A stretch of 64,000 nucleotides of DNA from Roseomonas sp. (GTDB lineage Bacteria > Pseudomonadota > Alphaproteobacteria > Acetobacterales > Acetobacteraceae), in NCBI GenBank assembly GCA_031180725.1, contig JAPSLO010000001.1, positions 827,573-891,572 on the forward strand, given 5' to 3'. A model generated the notes under the pieces. That model worked only from the letters and a program-made list of their open reading frames with translations. It searched no databases and was not told the origin of the DNA. Shown one piece after another: positions 48,538 to 57,744 of the stretch. Numbering within the stretch: position 1 is the stretch's first letter; every line of letters starts with the position of its first letter. Made by a program: the position numbers and the translations under genes.

Positions 48538-48817
48538 GTAGCCGTGGCTCGTAAGAATGCAAAGGGTTTTTTGACCATTCACCGTTATTTTGCGGCGCCA
48601 ATTATTCTTCCGCAGCGCAGCATGAGAAACTATATTGCGGCGCAGCATGCGGCATCTTGTTGCGTCGCTTTCCAGTACTGAAGGGGGATCAAGGGCTTGC
48701 ACCCGGCGACGGGCAGGTTGCCTCCACTCTTCGGCTGCAGCGCCCGTTTCGCTGGGAACCGGGCTGCTGTAGGGTCCCGCCGCACGCTCATATGCCCGCC
48801 CGACCGGAGCTTCTGTC

Positions 48818-50125
48818 TTGCGTCTCTCTCGCGCCTTCCTGCCCACCCTGAAGGAAACGCCTGCCGAGGCGCAGATCGTCTCGCATCGGCTGATGCTGCG
48901 CGCCGGCATGATTCGGCAGACTGCCGCTGGCATCTATGCCTGGCTGCCGCTGGGCTGGCGCGCGCTGCAGAAGGTCAGCCAGATCGTGCGCGAGGAACAG
49001 AACCGCGCCGGCGCGCAGGAAATCCTGATGCCGACCATGCAGTCGGCCGATCTTTGGCGTCAGTCCGGCCGCTACGACGCCTATGGCCCGGAGATGCTCC
49101 GGATCCGCGACCGGCATGAGCGCGAGATGCTGTTCGGCCCGACCAATGAGGAAATGGTCACCGACATCTTCCGGCAATTCGCCAAGTCGTACCGCGACCT
49201 GCCGCGGAACCTGTACCACATCCAGTGGAAGTTCCGGGACGAGGTGCGCCCTCGTTTCGGCGTCATGCGCGGCCGCGAATTCCTGATGAAGGACGCCTAT
49301 TCCTTCGACCTGACGAAGGAAGGGGCGGAGCATTCCTATCACAGGATGTTCGTGGCCTATCTGCGCACCTTCGCCAGGATGGGTCTGAAGGCCATCCCGA
49401 TGCGCGCCGATACCGGCCCGATCGGCGGCAATCTGAGCCATGAATTCATCATCCTGGCTGAGACCGGCGAGAGCCAGGTCTTCGTCAGCCAGGACCTGCT
49501 GGACATTGACCCGCTGGCCCAGGCGCCGGACTTCGACAGTGACCTGGGCCCCATCGTGGAGCGCTGGACCAGCCACTACGCCGCCACCGAGGAGATGCAT
49601 GACCCGGCCGCCTGGAGCGCGCTGCCGGAAGCCAAGCGCGTCTCCGCCCGCGGCATCGAGGTGGGCCACATCTTCTATTTCGGCACCAAGTATTCGAAGC
49701 CGATGGACCTGACGGTGCAGGGCCCCGACGGGCAGCAGGTGCATCCGGAAATGGGCAGCTACGGCATCGGCGTCTCCCGCCTGGTCGGCGCGATCATCGA
49801 GGCCAATCACGACGAGGCCGGCATCAAGTGGCCGGATGCCGTCGCACCCTTCCGCGCCGCTGTGCTGAACCTGAAGGTCGGCGATGCCGCCTGCGATTCG
49901 CTGTCCGAGAAGCTTTACGCCGCCCTGGGGGATGACGCGGTCTATGACGACCGCGCCGACCGCGCCGGGGCGAAATTCGCCGATGCCGACCTGATGGGCC
50001 ATCCCTGGCAGGTTATCGTTGGCCCAAAGGGCGCCGCCGCCGGTAAGGTGGAACTGAAGCGCCGCATGACCGGGGAACGGCACGAGGTCTCGCCCGAGGA
50101 CGCACTCGGGAAGATCAGGGGCTGA
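48818..50125 (+). CDS. proS: Prolyl-tRNA synthetase, short alphaproteobacterial type
   Basis: 435 aa class II synthetase that charges tRNA-Pro. Starts [19 protein letters not shown]. Class II motifs: [19 protein letters not shown], the motif 2 region [20 protein letters not shown], and the motif 3 segment [24 protein letters not shown] is typical of ProRS. It lacks the 180-residue editing domain inserted in the E. coli enzyme, so correction of Ala-tRNA-Pro would need a separate YbaK/ProXp-type protein. The C-terminal anticodon-binding domain ends in EDALGKIRG. It is followed after one base by a 57-aa reading frame. Confidence 0.95.
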   Translation: MRLSRAFLPTLKETPAEAQIVSHRLMLRAGMIRQTAAGIYAWLPLGWRALQKVSQIVREEQNRAGAQEILMPTMQSADLWRQSGRYDAYGPEMLRIRDRHEREMLFGPTNEEMVTDIFRQFAKSYRDLPRNLYHIQWKFRDEVRPRFGVMRGREFLMKDAYSFDLTKEGAEHSYHRMFVAYLRTFARMGLKAIPMRADTGPIGGNLSHEFIILAETGESQVFVSQDLLDIDPLAQAPDFDSDLGPIVERWTSHYAATEEMHDPAAWSALPEAKRVSARGIEVGHIFYFGTKYSKPMDLTVQGPDGQQVHPEMGSYGIGVSRLVGAIIEANHDEAGIKWPDAVAPFRAAVLNLKVGDAACDSLSEKLYAALGDDAVYDDRADRAGAKFADADLMGHPWQVIVGPKGAAAGKVELKRRMTGERHEVSPEDALGKIRG

Positions 50126-50126
50126 T

Positions 50127-50300
50127 ATGCGACTCATGGGACTGGCTATGGTGGTGCTGGTGCTTGCGCTCGGGGGGGCGACGGCGCTGGAAGTGGCGGG
50201 GCTGGAACGCTCGATCTGGCTGCTCGGCCTGGTCGGTGGGGTTGGTGGCCTCGCGGGCGGCGTCGCGGCCGACCTGCTCTCGCGGGCCGCGCGCGGCTGA
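50127..50300 (+). CDS. Small two-helix membrane protein (57 aa), unknown function
   Basis: A 57-codon frame lies exactly between proS and the LolCE-type gene: its ATG is one base after the proS stop and its TGA shares one base with the next ATG (TGATG). The product has two hydrophobic segments: MGLAMVVLVLALGGATALEV, then a Gly-rich helix reading WLLGLVGGVGGLAGGVAADL, with a basic tail LLSRAARG. Codon positions show the GC-rich third base usual for genes here. The tight coupling on both sides supports a translated gene. Its function is unknown; it might be an accessory to the lipoprotein-release permease. Confidence 0.65.
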   Translation: MRLMGLAMVVLVLALGGATALEVAGLERSIWLLGLVGGVGGLAGGVAADLLSRAARG

Positions 50301-51550
50301 TGTTCGGCCCCTTCGAGCGCGCCGTTGCCTTCCGCTACCTGCGCGCCCGCAAGGGGGAGCGCTTCGTTTCCGTCATTGCGATCTTCTCGCTGGTCGGCAT
50401 CGCACTGGGTGTCGCCACGCTGATCATCGTGATGAGCGTGATGAACGGCTTCCGCCAGGAATTGCTGGGCCGGATATTGGGCCTCAACGGCCATCTCGGC
50501 GTGCATGGGGTGGAGCGGAACCTGGCGGATTACGACGCGGTGACGCAGCGTATCCGCGGCGTGCCGGGCGTGGTCAGCGCCACGCCCATCGTCGAAGGCC
50601 AAGTGCTGCTGACCAGCGACCAGGGTGGCGCCTCTGGCGGCCTGGCCCGCGCCATCAAGCCGGAGGATCTGCGCGCCAAGGCGCTGGTCGCCGGGAACAT
50701 CCAGGCGGGATCCCTGGACCGCTTCGAAGGCGATGATGCCATCGTCATCGGCACCCGCCTGGCGCAGCGCATGCGCATCACGGTGGGGGACAAGATCACC
50801 CTGGTCTCACCGCAGGGCCGTACCACGGTGTTCGGCACCGTGCCGCGGGTGCGCGCCTATACCGTGGTGGCGCTGTTCCAGGTGGGCATGCACGAATACG
50901 ACAGCAGCTTCGTCTTCCTGCCGCTTTCCGCCGCCCAGACCTTCTTCCAGACCGGCGACACCGTGACGCAGGTGGAGGTCTTCGTGCAGGACCCGACCGG
51001 CGTGCGCGCTGTGAACCGCGCCATCCGCGCTGCGCTGCCTGACACGCCAATCCGCATCTTGGACTGGCAGGATGCCAATTCCAGCTTCTTCGCCGCGGTG
51101 CAGGTGGAGCGGAACGTGATGTTCCTGATCCTCACCCTCATCATCCTGGTGGCAGCCTTCAACATCATCTCCAGCCTGATCATGCTGGTGAAGGACAAGG
51201 GGCGGGATATCGCCATCCTGCGCACGATGGGCGCCACACGGGGCGCCATTCTGCGCATCTTCCTGCTCTGCGGCGCCAGCGTTGGTGTGGTGGGCACGCT
51301 GGCCGGCTTCCTCATCGGCATCGTCTTCTGCGCCAATATCGAAAGCATCCGACAGGCAATCCAGGCGCTGTCCGGCACTGAGCTGTTCAGCCCGGAGGTC
51401 TATTTCCTCTCGCGCCTGCCCGCGGTGGTGGACCCGAAGGAGGTCGCGCAGGTCGTGGGCATGGGCCTCGGCCTATCGCTGCTGGCCACCATCTATCCGT
51501 CCTGGCGTGCGGCGAAGATCGATCCGGTGGAAGCTCTGCGCAATGAGTGA
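50300..51550 (+). CDS. lolC: Lipoprotein-releasing ABC transporter permease (LolC/LolE family)
   Basis: 416 aa. One N-terminal helix in [20 protein letters not shown] and [20 protein letters not shown], a large periplasmic domain (about residues 45-270), then three helices near the C-terminus, including [20 protein letters not shown] and [19 protein letters not shown], ending [12 protein letters not shown]. The protein takes outer-membrane lipoproteins from the inner membrane and passes them to LolA. Only one permease gene is present here, so it may work as a homodimer with LolD. Its end overlaps lolD by eight bases. Confidence 0.93.
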   Translation: MFGPFERAVAFRYLRARKGERFVSVIAIFSLVGIALGVATLIIVMSVMNGFRQELLGRILGLNGHLGVHGVERNLADYDAVTQRIRGVPGVVSATPIVEGQVLLTSDQGGASGGLARAIKPEDLRAKALVAGNIQAGSLDRFEGDDAIVIGTRLAQRMRITVGDKITLVSPQGRTTVFGTVPRVRAYTVVALFQVGMHEYDSSFVFLPLSAAQTFFQTGDTVTQVEVFVQDPTGVRAVNRAIRAALPDTPIRILDWQDANSSFFAAVQVERNVMFLILTLIILVAAFNIISSLIMLVKDKGRDIAILRTMGATRGAILRIFLLCGASVGVVGTLAGFLIGIVFCANIESIRQAIQALSGTELFSPEVYFLSRLPAVVDPKEVAQVVGMGLGLSLLATIYPSWRAAKIDPVEALRNE

Positions 51551-52226
51551 CTCCGCGCCGCTCGAACTCCGTGCCGTGGAGCGCCGCTACCGCTCCGAGG
51601 CCGGGGAGCTTCCCGTGCTTCGCGGCGCCGACCTTGCGCTCGCGCCGGGCGAGATCGTGGCGCTGGTCGCACCCTCCGGCACCGGTAAGTCCACGCTGCT
51701 GCACCTGGCGGGGTTGCTGGAACGCCCGGATGGCGGGGAGGTCTTCGTCGCCGGCGAGGCCGCCGGCACCCTCTCCGACGATCGCCGCACAGCAATCCGC
51801 CGCGGCGTGATCGGCTTCGTCTACCAGTTCCACCACCTGCTGCCGGAATTCACGGCGGTGGAGAACATCGTCTTGCCGCAGATGGCCGCCGGTACGCCCC
51901 GTGCCGCGGCGGAAGCCCGCGCCCGGGAACTGCTCCAGGCGTTCGGTCTGCAGGGGCGGGAACAGCACCGGCCCGGCAAGCTTTCGGGCGGCGAACAGCA
52001 GCGCGTGGCGATTGCCCGCGCGCTGGCCAACCGGCCGCGCGTGCTGCTGGCCGACGAACCAACGGGCAATCTGGATGTTGCCACCGCCGACCGGGTCTTC
52101 GGGGAGTTGTTGCAAGCCGCGCGCGGCAGCGGCCTCTCCGCCCTGATCGCCACCCACAACCCGGATCTGGCAGCGCGGATGGACCGGGTGGTGACACTGC
52201 GCGAAGGGCGGGTGGTACCGGCCTGA
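51543..52226 (+). CDS. lolD: Lipoprotein-releasing ABC transporter ATPase
   Basis: 227 aa from the ATG at 51543; an upstream extension of the frame is antisense-like sequence within lolC. ATPase motifs: Walker [10 protein letters not shown] near residue 42, Q-loop [17 protein letters not shown], signature [16 protein letters not shown], Walker [13 protein letters not shown] and switch His in [12 protein letters not shown]. The [11 protein letters not shown] segment is typical of LolD. It drives lipoprotein release through the preceding permease. Confidence 0.95.
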   Translation: MSDSAPLELRAVERRYRSEAGELPVLRGADLALAPGEIVALVAPSGTGKSTLLHLAGLLERPDGGEVFVAGEAAGTLSDDRRTAIRRGVIGFVYQFHHLLPEFTAVENIVLPQMAAGTPRAAAEARARELLQAFGLQGREQHRPGKLSGGEQQRVAIARALANRPRVLLADEPTGNLDVATADRVFGELLQAARGSGLSALIATHNPDLAARMDRVVTLREGRVVPA

Positions 52227-52324
52227 GCCTGCTGCGACATATCGGCGCGAAGGGTTTGAGTGGCCTCCGGCTTTCCAAGGCGGCGATCAGACGCTAGCGA
52301 AGGGCCGGTCCCTCGTTTTGCCGT

Positions 52325-53320
52325 TTAAATGACACCGACACTCTCTACGACGCCTGAGGCAGAATAGGCAACGACGTAGCCGACCCAGGGGTGGATATCC
52401 GCCTCGTCGAAATCGGTGGCAACGATGCGCCCATCCGCGCCGACCTCGCTTCGGAAGGACAAACGGCCTCGGTCGTCATAGTCCTCGGAGGTCACGCGCC
52501 CGTCGGCCCATTGCTGAACCCGAAAGGAGAGCAGTCCCGTGTCGTCATAGTCCTCGGAGGTCACGCGCCCGTCGGCCCATTGTTGAACCCGAAAGGAGAG
52601 CAGTCCCATGGCGTCGAAGTCTTCGGAGATCACTGTGCCATCAGCCCAGCGCTCGACCCGGAATGTAAGGCGGCCGGCAGGCTCATAGTCTTCTGATACG
52701 CTATGCCCATCTGGCGAATGTTGGTATAAATAGTCGAGTTTCCCCGTCGGCCAGTCGAAATTTTTCGATACGACCACTCCGTTGGGATGAGTGGCAACCG
52801 AGAATAAAATTACGTATTCAAATACTTGCGCGTGTTCAACACGCCCATCCCAATATGTAGTAGTAGATGTGTAGTCGGTGACCGAATGGCCCGCGTCGAG
52901 ATACTTGATGGATCTAGACTGAAATTCGAGAGTCCAGGGGCGGTCGGCATTTGGCACGAGAACCTGATCAAATTCGTATAGAAGCTTCCCTCCCCCAGCA
53001 TCCCCCGGCAGACGGACCGACCTCGAAACATGATAAAGAACGGAAACATTTTCTGCATTTTCAATGTAGTATCTTTCGGTCGTGCGTTCGCCGCCATCAC
53101 CCATCATGTGAGTGAAAGCAGTAGTGCGCGATAGTACCACCATTCCGTTCGGGCGCATTTCGTAGGTCCTGGTCAAGGCTGACCATTCTTCGGTGTCGTG
53201 CACGTCAAATATCGTGACGGCGCTTACATACGGTCCGTAGATCGGATCGACCTGAGTAACGGAGCGGGACACTACCTCATGGGTGAGGGGATCAACGACT
53301 TCTTGAACTGTTCCGCTCAT
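52325..53320 (-). CDS. Repeat protein with five 23-residue YD/MORN-like units, function unknown
   Basis: 331 aa from the ATG at 53320, which has AAGGA seven bases upstream (a GTG lies directly before it). No signal peptide or membrane segment. The N-terminal 215 residues are polar with many beta-strand-like stretches (VDPIYGPYVSAVTIFDVHD). The C-terminal part has five consecutive 23-residue units of the pattern LSFRVQQWADGRVTSEDYDD-x-G-x, which resembles YD repeats of RHS proteins and MORN-type repeats. It ends with WVGYVVAYSASGVVESVGVI. The gene is on the opposite strand to its housekeeping neighbours and lower in GC, so it is probably acquired. It might be a secreted or immunity-type protein, but no toxin domain is visible. 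Confidence 0.7.
   Translation of the reverse strand: MSGTVQEVVDPLTHEVVSRSVTQVDPIYGPYVSAVTIFDVHDTEEWSALTRTYEMRPNGMVVLSRTTAFTHMMGDGGERTTERYYIENAENVSVLYHVSRSVRLPGDAGGGKLLYEFDQVLVPNADRPWTLEFQSRSIKYLDAGHSVTDYTSTTTYWDGRVEHAQVFEYVILFSVATHPNGVVVSKNFDWPTGKLDYLYQHSPDGHSVSEDYEPAGRLTFRVERWADGTVISEDFDAMGLLSFRVQQWADGRVTSEDYDDTGLLSFRVQQWADGRVTSEDYDDRGRLSFRSEVGADGRIVATDFDEADIHPWVGYVVAYSASGVVESVGVI
52394..52738 (-). repeat. Five 69-bp tandem coding repeats
   Basis: Five in-frame 69-bp units encode the 23-residue repeats. In the central part, 52472-52540 and 52541-52609 are identical at 67 of 69 positions, which indicates a recent duplication; the outer units are more diverged. Confidence 0.9.
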
Positions 53321-53444
53321 CACCTGGTCCTTAATGGATGCGCAAACGAACCGTTAACACGGATTACCACCTCGTCGCTAGTTACGTGCCTGGGACCTTC
53401 GCAGGGGCACTCGCATCTTTGCCGATGAAGACCTTAGAGTGGTG

Positions 53445-56400
53445 ATGCGCCTACCCGGAGTCGCCCGCCCCTTGTCCAGCTTCGTTCATCTGCACACCCA
53501 CTCCGCCTATTCGCTATCCGAAGGTGCCATCAAGGCGGACAAGTTGCCGGCCTTGGCGAAGGCGGACGGCATGCCGGCGGTAGCGCTGACAGATACGGCG
53601 AACCTCTTTGGTGGGCTGGAATTCGCCCAGGCCTGCTCGGGCAAGGGCATCCAGCCGATCATGGGCTGCCAGTTCTTCCTCTCGCGCTCCGTCACCGAAG
53701 CCGAGGGCGGGCGCGGGCATGACGCCTCCCGCGACCGGCCGGATGTGCTGGTGGCGCTGGCGAAGGACAAGGCCGGGTTCGAGAACCTCCAGCGCCTCTC
53801 CTCCACCGGCTTCCTCGAGGAGGATCCCTCCGGCGAGCCCTGCATCCGGCTGGACCACCTGGCGAAGTATCGGGAGGGGCTGATTCTGCTGACCGGCGGC
53901 ACCACCGGTTCGCTCGGCCGCCTGCTCTCCGAGGGGCGCCGGGACGCCGCCCGCCACCTGCTGGCGCAGTTGAAGGAGATTTTCGGCCCCGACGACCTGG
54001 TTGTGGAATTGCAGCGCCACGGCCTGTCCGTGGAGCGCGTGGTGGAACCCGGCCTGCTGCGCCTGGCCGATGAGGCCGCGCTGCCCATCGTCGCCACCAA
54101 CGATGTCTATTTCGCCGAGGCCCGGATGCATGAGGCGCATGACGCGCTGCTCTGCATCGCCGAAGGTCGCGTGCTGGCCGAACAGGATCGCCGCCGCGTG
54201 ACGCGGGAACACTGGTTCAAGCCCTCGGCCGTGATGCGGGAGCTTTTCGCCGACCTGCCGGAGGCTTGCGACAACACCCTCGCCATCGCGCGTCGTTGCG
54301 CCGTGATGGCCGAAAGCCGCAAGCCCGAGCTGCCGATGTGCCCCAAGGTGCTGCCCGGCCGCACCGAGGCCGAGACGGTATTCGAGATGGCCAAGGCCGG
54401 GCTGGAGCGCCGCCTGGACGCCCAGGGCACATCGGAGGACCGCCGCGAAGTCTATCGCAAGCGGCTCGACTACGAACTCTCGATCATCGAGAAGATGGGC
54501 TTCTCCGGCTACTTCCTGATCGTGGCCGACTTCATCCAATGGGCGAAGGAGCACGGCATCCCGGTGGGACCGGGCCGCGGCTCCGGCGCCGGCTCGGTCG
54601 CCGCCTGGGCGCTGACCATCACCGATCTCGACCCGCTGCGCTTCGGCCTGCTCTTCGAGCGCTTCCTGAACCCGGAACGCGTCTCGATGCCGGACTTCGA
54701 CATCGACTTCTGCCAGGACCGGCGGGAGGAGGTGATCCGCTATGTGGTGAACGAGTACGGCGCCGACCGCGTCGCGCAGATCATCACCTTCGGCAAGCTG
54801 CAGGCGAAGGCCGCGGTGCGCGATGTCGGCCGCGTCATGGGCATGCCCTATGGCCAGGTGGACAAGATCGCCGCGCTGATTCCCTTCAACCCGGCCAAGC
54901 CCGTCACCCTGGCTCAGGCGATCGAGGGCGAGCCGAAGCTTCAGGAGATGCGCGACAATGACGAGCAGGTCGCCCGCCTGCTGGAGGTCGCGCAGCAGAT
55001 CGAGGGACTCTACCGCAACGCCTCTACCCATGCCGCGGGCGTGGTGATCGGCCGCAAGCCGCTGATAGAGATCGTGCCGCTCTACAAGGACCCGCGGTCC
55101 GACATGCTCGTCACCCAGTATTCGATGAAGTATGTCGAGCAGGCGAGCCTCGTGAAGTTCGACTTCCTCGGCCTGAAGACGCTGACCGTGCTGGAACGCG
55201 CGGTGGAGCTGCTGCAGAGCCAGGGCATCACCGTGGACCTCGCGCGCATCCCGCTGGATGACGCGAAGACCTATGCGATGCTGGCCAAGGGCGATGCGGC
55301 CGGGGTGTTCCAGTTCGAGGGCCAGGGGATGCGCGACTGCCTGCGCGCCATGCGCCCCGACCGGCTGGAGGACCTGATCGCGGCGGTGTCGCTCTATCGC
55401 CCAGGCCCGATGGCGAACATCCCGGCCTATTGCGCCCGCAAGCATGGCGAGCCCTGGGAACCGCCGCATCCCGCGATCAAGCACATCGTGGAGGAGACCT
55501 ACGGCATCCTGGTCTACCAGGAACAGGTCATGCAGATCGCGCAGGAACTGGCCGGCTACAGCCTGGGCGGCGCGGACCTGCTGCGCCGCGCCATGGGCAA
55601 GAAGATTCGCTCCGAGATGGAGGCGCAGCGCAAGATCTTCGTGGATGGCGCGGTGAAGAACGGCGTGCCCGAGGGCAAGGCCGGCGAGATCTTCGACCTG
55701 ATGGAGAAGTTCGCGGAATACGGCTTCAACAAGTCGCATGCCGCCGCCTATGCGCTGGTCTCCTATCAGACGGCCTGGCTTAAGGCGAACCATCCCACGG
55801 CTTTCCTCGCCGCCTCCATGTCGCTCGATCTGGACAAGACCGAGAAGCTGGCCGGCCATATGCAGGAAGCCGCGCGGCTCGGCATCGCCGTGCTGCCCCC
55901 GGATGTGAATCGCTCCGGCGCGGAGTTCACGCTGGAAGCGCAGCCGGACGGCAAGGTGGCGATCCGCTTCGCCCTCGGTGCCATCAAGCGCGTCGGGCTC
56001 GGCGCGATGAAGGACCTGGTGAAGGCGCGCGATGCGGGCGGGCCCTTCGCCTCGCTCTCGGATTTCGCCGGGCGGGTGGATCCGAAGCTGCTGAACAAGA
56101 TGCAGCTTGAGAACCTGGCCAAGGCCGGCGCCTTCGAAAGTCTGGACAAGAACCGCGCGAAGGTGGTGCAGGGCGCCGAGTTCATCCTGCGCGCCGCGCA
56201 GGAAGCCGCCGAGCGCCGCGCCAATCCGACGCGCGACATGTTCGGCGCCGAGACTGCGCCGCCTCCGCTGCGTCTGCCGGAGGTGCAGGACTGGCCGATG
56301 CTCGAACGCCTCTCCTACGAGGCGGAGGCGATCGGCTTCCACCTCTCCGCCCATCCGCTCGATACCTACAAGCGCGCGCTGCAGAAGCTCGGTGTCGTCT

Positions 56401-56921
56401 CCTCCGCCCATATCGCCGAGCGCGCGCGGGGCGGCTCGGCGCGGCTGAAGCTGGCCGGCACGGTGGTGGGGGCGAAGCACGGCCGCACCAAGACGGGCAA
56501 CCGCATGGCCTGGATCCGCTTTTCGGACGCGCAGGGCAGCTACGAGGTCACTTTCTTCAGCGAAAGCCTGGCTCGCGCGGGCGATATCCTGACCGAAGGC
56601 AACGCCGTGCTGCTGACGGCCGAAGCCCGTCTGGATGGCGAAGCGCTGCGCCTGACGGCGCAGGACGCCGAACCGCTGGAGAAGGCGGCTTCCAACATTG
56701 CCGCCGGCGTGAAGCTGTGGCTGGAACAGACCGCGGCGCTGCCGCATATCCGCGCCTTGCTGGAGCGCGAAGGAAAGGGCAGGGGCCGCGTGGTGCTGGT
56801 GCCTGTCACAGGTCCCGGGCAGGAAGTAGAGATTGCGCTGCCCGGTGGCTTCAACGTCTCGCCGCGGCTGATGCAGGCGATGAAGGTCCTGCCCGGCGTC
56901 TCCGAGGTGCAGGAGTTGTAG
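53445..56921 (+). CDS. dnaE: DNA polymerase III subunit alpha
   Basis: About 1158 aa from the ATG at 53445 (two GTG codons directly upstream are alternatives). The replicative polymerase. N-terminal PHP domain: FVHLHTHSAYSLSEGAIK, ALTDTANLFGGLEF. Polymerase core: [16 protein letters not shown] and the catalytic DFDIDF in ERVSMPDFDIDFCQDRREEV near residue 425, then STHAAGVVIG, LYRPGPMANIPAY and NKSHAAAYALVSYQTAW. C-terminal OB-fold GTVVGAKHGRTKTGNRMAWI, then the tau-binding region. It is full length and intact. The accessory gene inserted upstream separates it from lolD. Confidence 0.97.
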   Translation: MRLPGVARPLSSFVHLHTHSAYSLSEGAIKADKLPALAKADGMPAVALTDTANLFGGLEFAQACSGKGIQPIMGCQFFLSRSVTEAEGGRGHDASRDRPDVLVALAKDKAGFENLQRLSSTGFLEEDPSGEPCIRLDHLAKYREGLILLTGGTTGSLGRLLSEGRRDAARHLLAQLKEIFGPDDLVVELQRHGLSVERVVEPGLLRLADEAALPIVATNDVYFAEARMHEAHDALLCIAEGRVLAEQDRRRVTREHWFKPSAVMRELFADLPEACDNTLAIARRCAVMAESRKPELPMCPKVLPGRTEAETVFEMAKAGLERRLDAQGTSEDRREVYRKRLDYELSIIEKMGFSGYFLIVADFIQWAKEHGIPVGPGRGSGAGSVAAWALTITDLDPLRFGLLFERFLNPERVSMPDFDIDFCQDRREEVIRYVVNEYGADRVAQIITFGKLQAKAAVRDVGRVMGMPYGQVDKIAALIPFNPAKPVTLAQAIEGEPKLQEMRDNDEQVARLLEVAQQIEGLYRNASTHAAGVVIGRKPLIEIVPLYKDPRSDMLVTQYSMKYVEQASLVKFDFLGLKTLTVLERAVELLQSQGITVDLARIPLDDAKTYAMLAKGDAAGVFQFEGQGMRDCLRAMRPDRLEDLIAAVSLYRPGPMANIPAYCARKHGEPWEPPHPAIKHIVEETYGILVYQEQVMQIAQELAGYSLGGADLLRRAMGKKIRSEMEAQRKIFVDGAVKNGVPEGKAGEIFDLMEKFAEYGFNKSHAAAYALVSYQTAWLKANHPTAFLAASMSLDLDKTEKLAGHMQEAARLGIAVLPPDVNRSGAEFTLEAQPDGKVAIRFALGAIKRVGLGAMKDLVKARDAGGPFASLSDFAGRVDPKLLNKMQLENLAKAGAFESLDKNRAKVVQGAEFILRAAQEAAERRANPTRDMFGAETAPPPLRLPEVQDWPMLERLSYEAEAIGFHLSAHPLDTYKRALQKLGVVSSAHIAERARGGSARLKLAGTVVGAKHGRTKTGNRMAWIRFSDAQGSYEVTFFSESLARAGDILTEGNAVLLTAEARLDGEALRLTAQDAEPLEKAASNIAAGVKLWLEQTAALPHIRALLEREGKGRGRVVLVPVTGPGQEVEIALPGGFNVSPRLMQAMKVLPGVSEVQEL

Positions 56922-56993
56922 GCCGCGCGCGGCCTCGGCTAAAGCAAACCGGACCGGAACGGAGCCGCCGCCCTGGACGATTTCCTGCCCGAC

Positions 56994-57713
56994 TTGTCGC
57001 CCGAGCGTGCCGCCGCCCTGGTCGATGCCGCGCTGGAGCGCCGCCACCTGCTTCGCCTGCAGGAGGATGCCGGCCCGCTCATTGCCGGTCTGCCGGCCGA
57101 GGCGCAGCCCTTCGCCGAATTCGTGCTGGTGGAGCTGGCCCGCCAGGCCGCGCGCCATGATGCGCTGGAGGCTGTGCAGGAAGCCGCAGCGCGCTCGCGG
57201 GAGGAGCGGATCAGGCTCGATCCCCTGCGCTTCATTCCGAAGGATCGCTTGGCCGCTGCCGGCGCGGCCACGCCGGAAGCCGAGCAAGGCCCGGTGGCCG
57301 TGGACGTCGCCGATCCCGACTTCACAGGCTTCGGCTGGTGGGAAGCAGAGCGAACCGAGGGCGGATCGCTGCGCTGGTCAGGCTTCGCGCCTGCCGCCTC
57401 CGTGCTGCTGCCGGCGCTGGGCGGGGGAGAGCTGGTGCTGACCATCTCCGTCCGCGCGCCTTTCGGCATTCCGCTGGAGATCGCGGACCATCCCATGTTC
57501 CTGGATGCCCGCCCGCTGGTCTTCTCCACCGTTTCCAATAACGGTGTGGTCGGCATCTTCGAGGCAAGAGTGACTCTGGAGGACCGCCCTGCGGGCTCCC
57601 GTGCCACGCTAGTGCTGCAGGGGCCGCAATACGAAGACCCGGCCAAGGGCCCGCGCCGCGATACGCGCCGCATCGGGCTCGGTCTGTGCTGGGTCCGCGT
57701 GGAACGCGCGTGA
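56994..57713 (+). CDS. Unknown protein at the start of the second polysaccharide cluster
   Basis: 239 aa from a TTG with no clear ribosome site. In the same frame a CTG at 56973 has GGAG nine bases upstream and would add seven residues (LDDFLPD); no ATG or GTG is available before the upstream stop. The N-terminal 100 residues are helical and charged (RAAALVDAALERRHLLRLQE). The C-terminal 130 residues look like a beta-sandwich (FTGFGWWEAERTEGG, then LRWSGFAPAASVLLPALGGG). That pattern of Trp, Glu and a hydrophobic strand reminds me of sugar-binding domains attached to some glycosyltransferases, but this is a guess. It is followed after 31 bases by a capsule-transferase-like gene on the same strand. 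Confidence 0.6.
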   Translation: MSPERAAALVDAALERRHLLRLQEDAGPLIAGLPAEAQPFAEFVLVELARQAARHDALEAVQEAAARSREERIRLDPLRFIPKDRLAAAGAATPEAEQGPVAVDVADPDFTGFGWWEAERTEGGSLRWSGFAPAASVLLPALGGGELVLTISVRAPFGIPLEIADHPMFLDARPLVFSTVSNNGVVGIFEARVTLEDRPAGSRATLVLQGPQYEDPAKGPRRDTRRIGLGLCWVRVERA

Positions 57714-57744
57714 CAGCCTCTGCTCGCGGTCGCCGGCATGCCGG

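Larger units (their letters stand above)
48319..48817. other. Long spacer between the DUF1467 gene and proS
   Basis: About 500 bases with no protein gene that I can support. The left half contains two terminators. The stretch 48540-48660 is clearly more AT-rich than its surroundings; it has a 10-base direct repeat GCGCAGCATG (48615-48624 and 48640-48649), a TGC-N3-GCA palindrome (48636-48644) and TATATT at 48631. The proS promoter should be in the right half. Confidence 0.5.

Noticed and set aside
52394..52738. CRISPR-like tandem repeats
   Set aside because: The 69-bp units are adjacent, in frame and without spacers; they are coding repeats.
53514..57287. A 1257-codon open frame antisense to dnaE
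   Set aside because: It exists because the codon use of dnaE at high GC removes stops on the other strand. Composition is rich in His, Gln and Arg without any domain, while dnaE is unmistakable.
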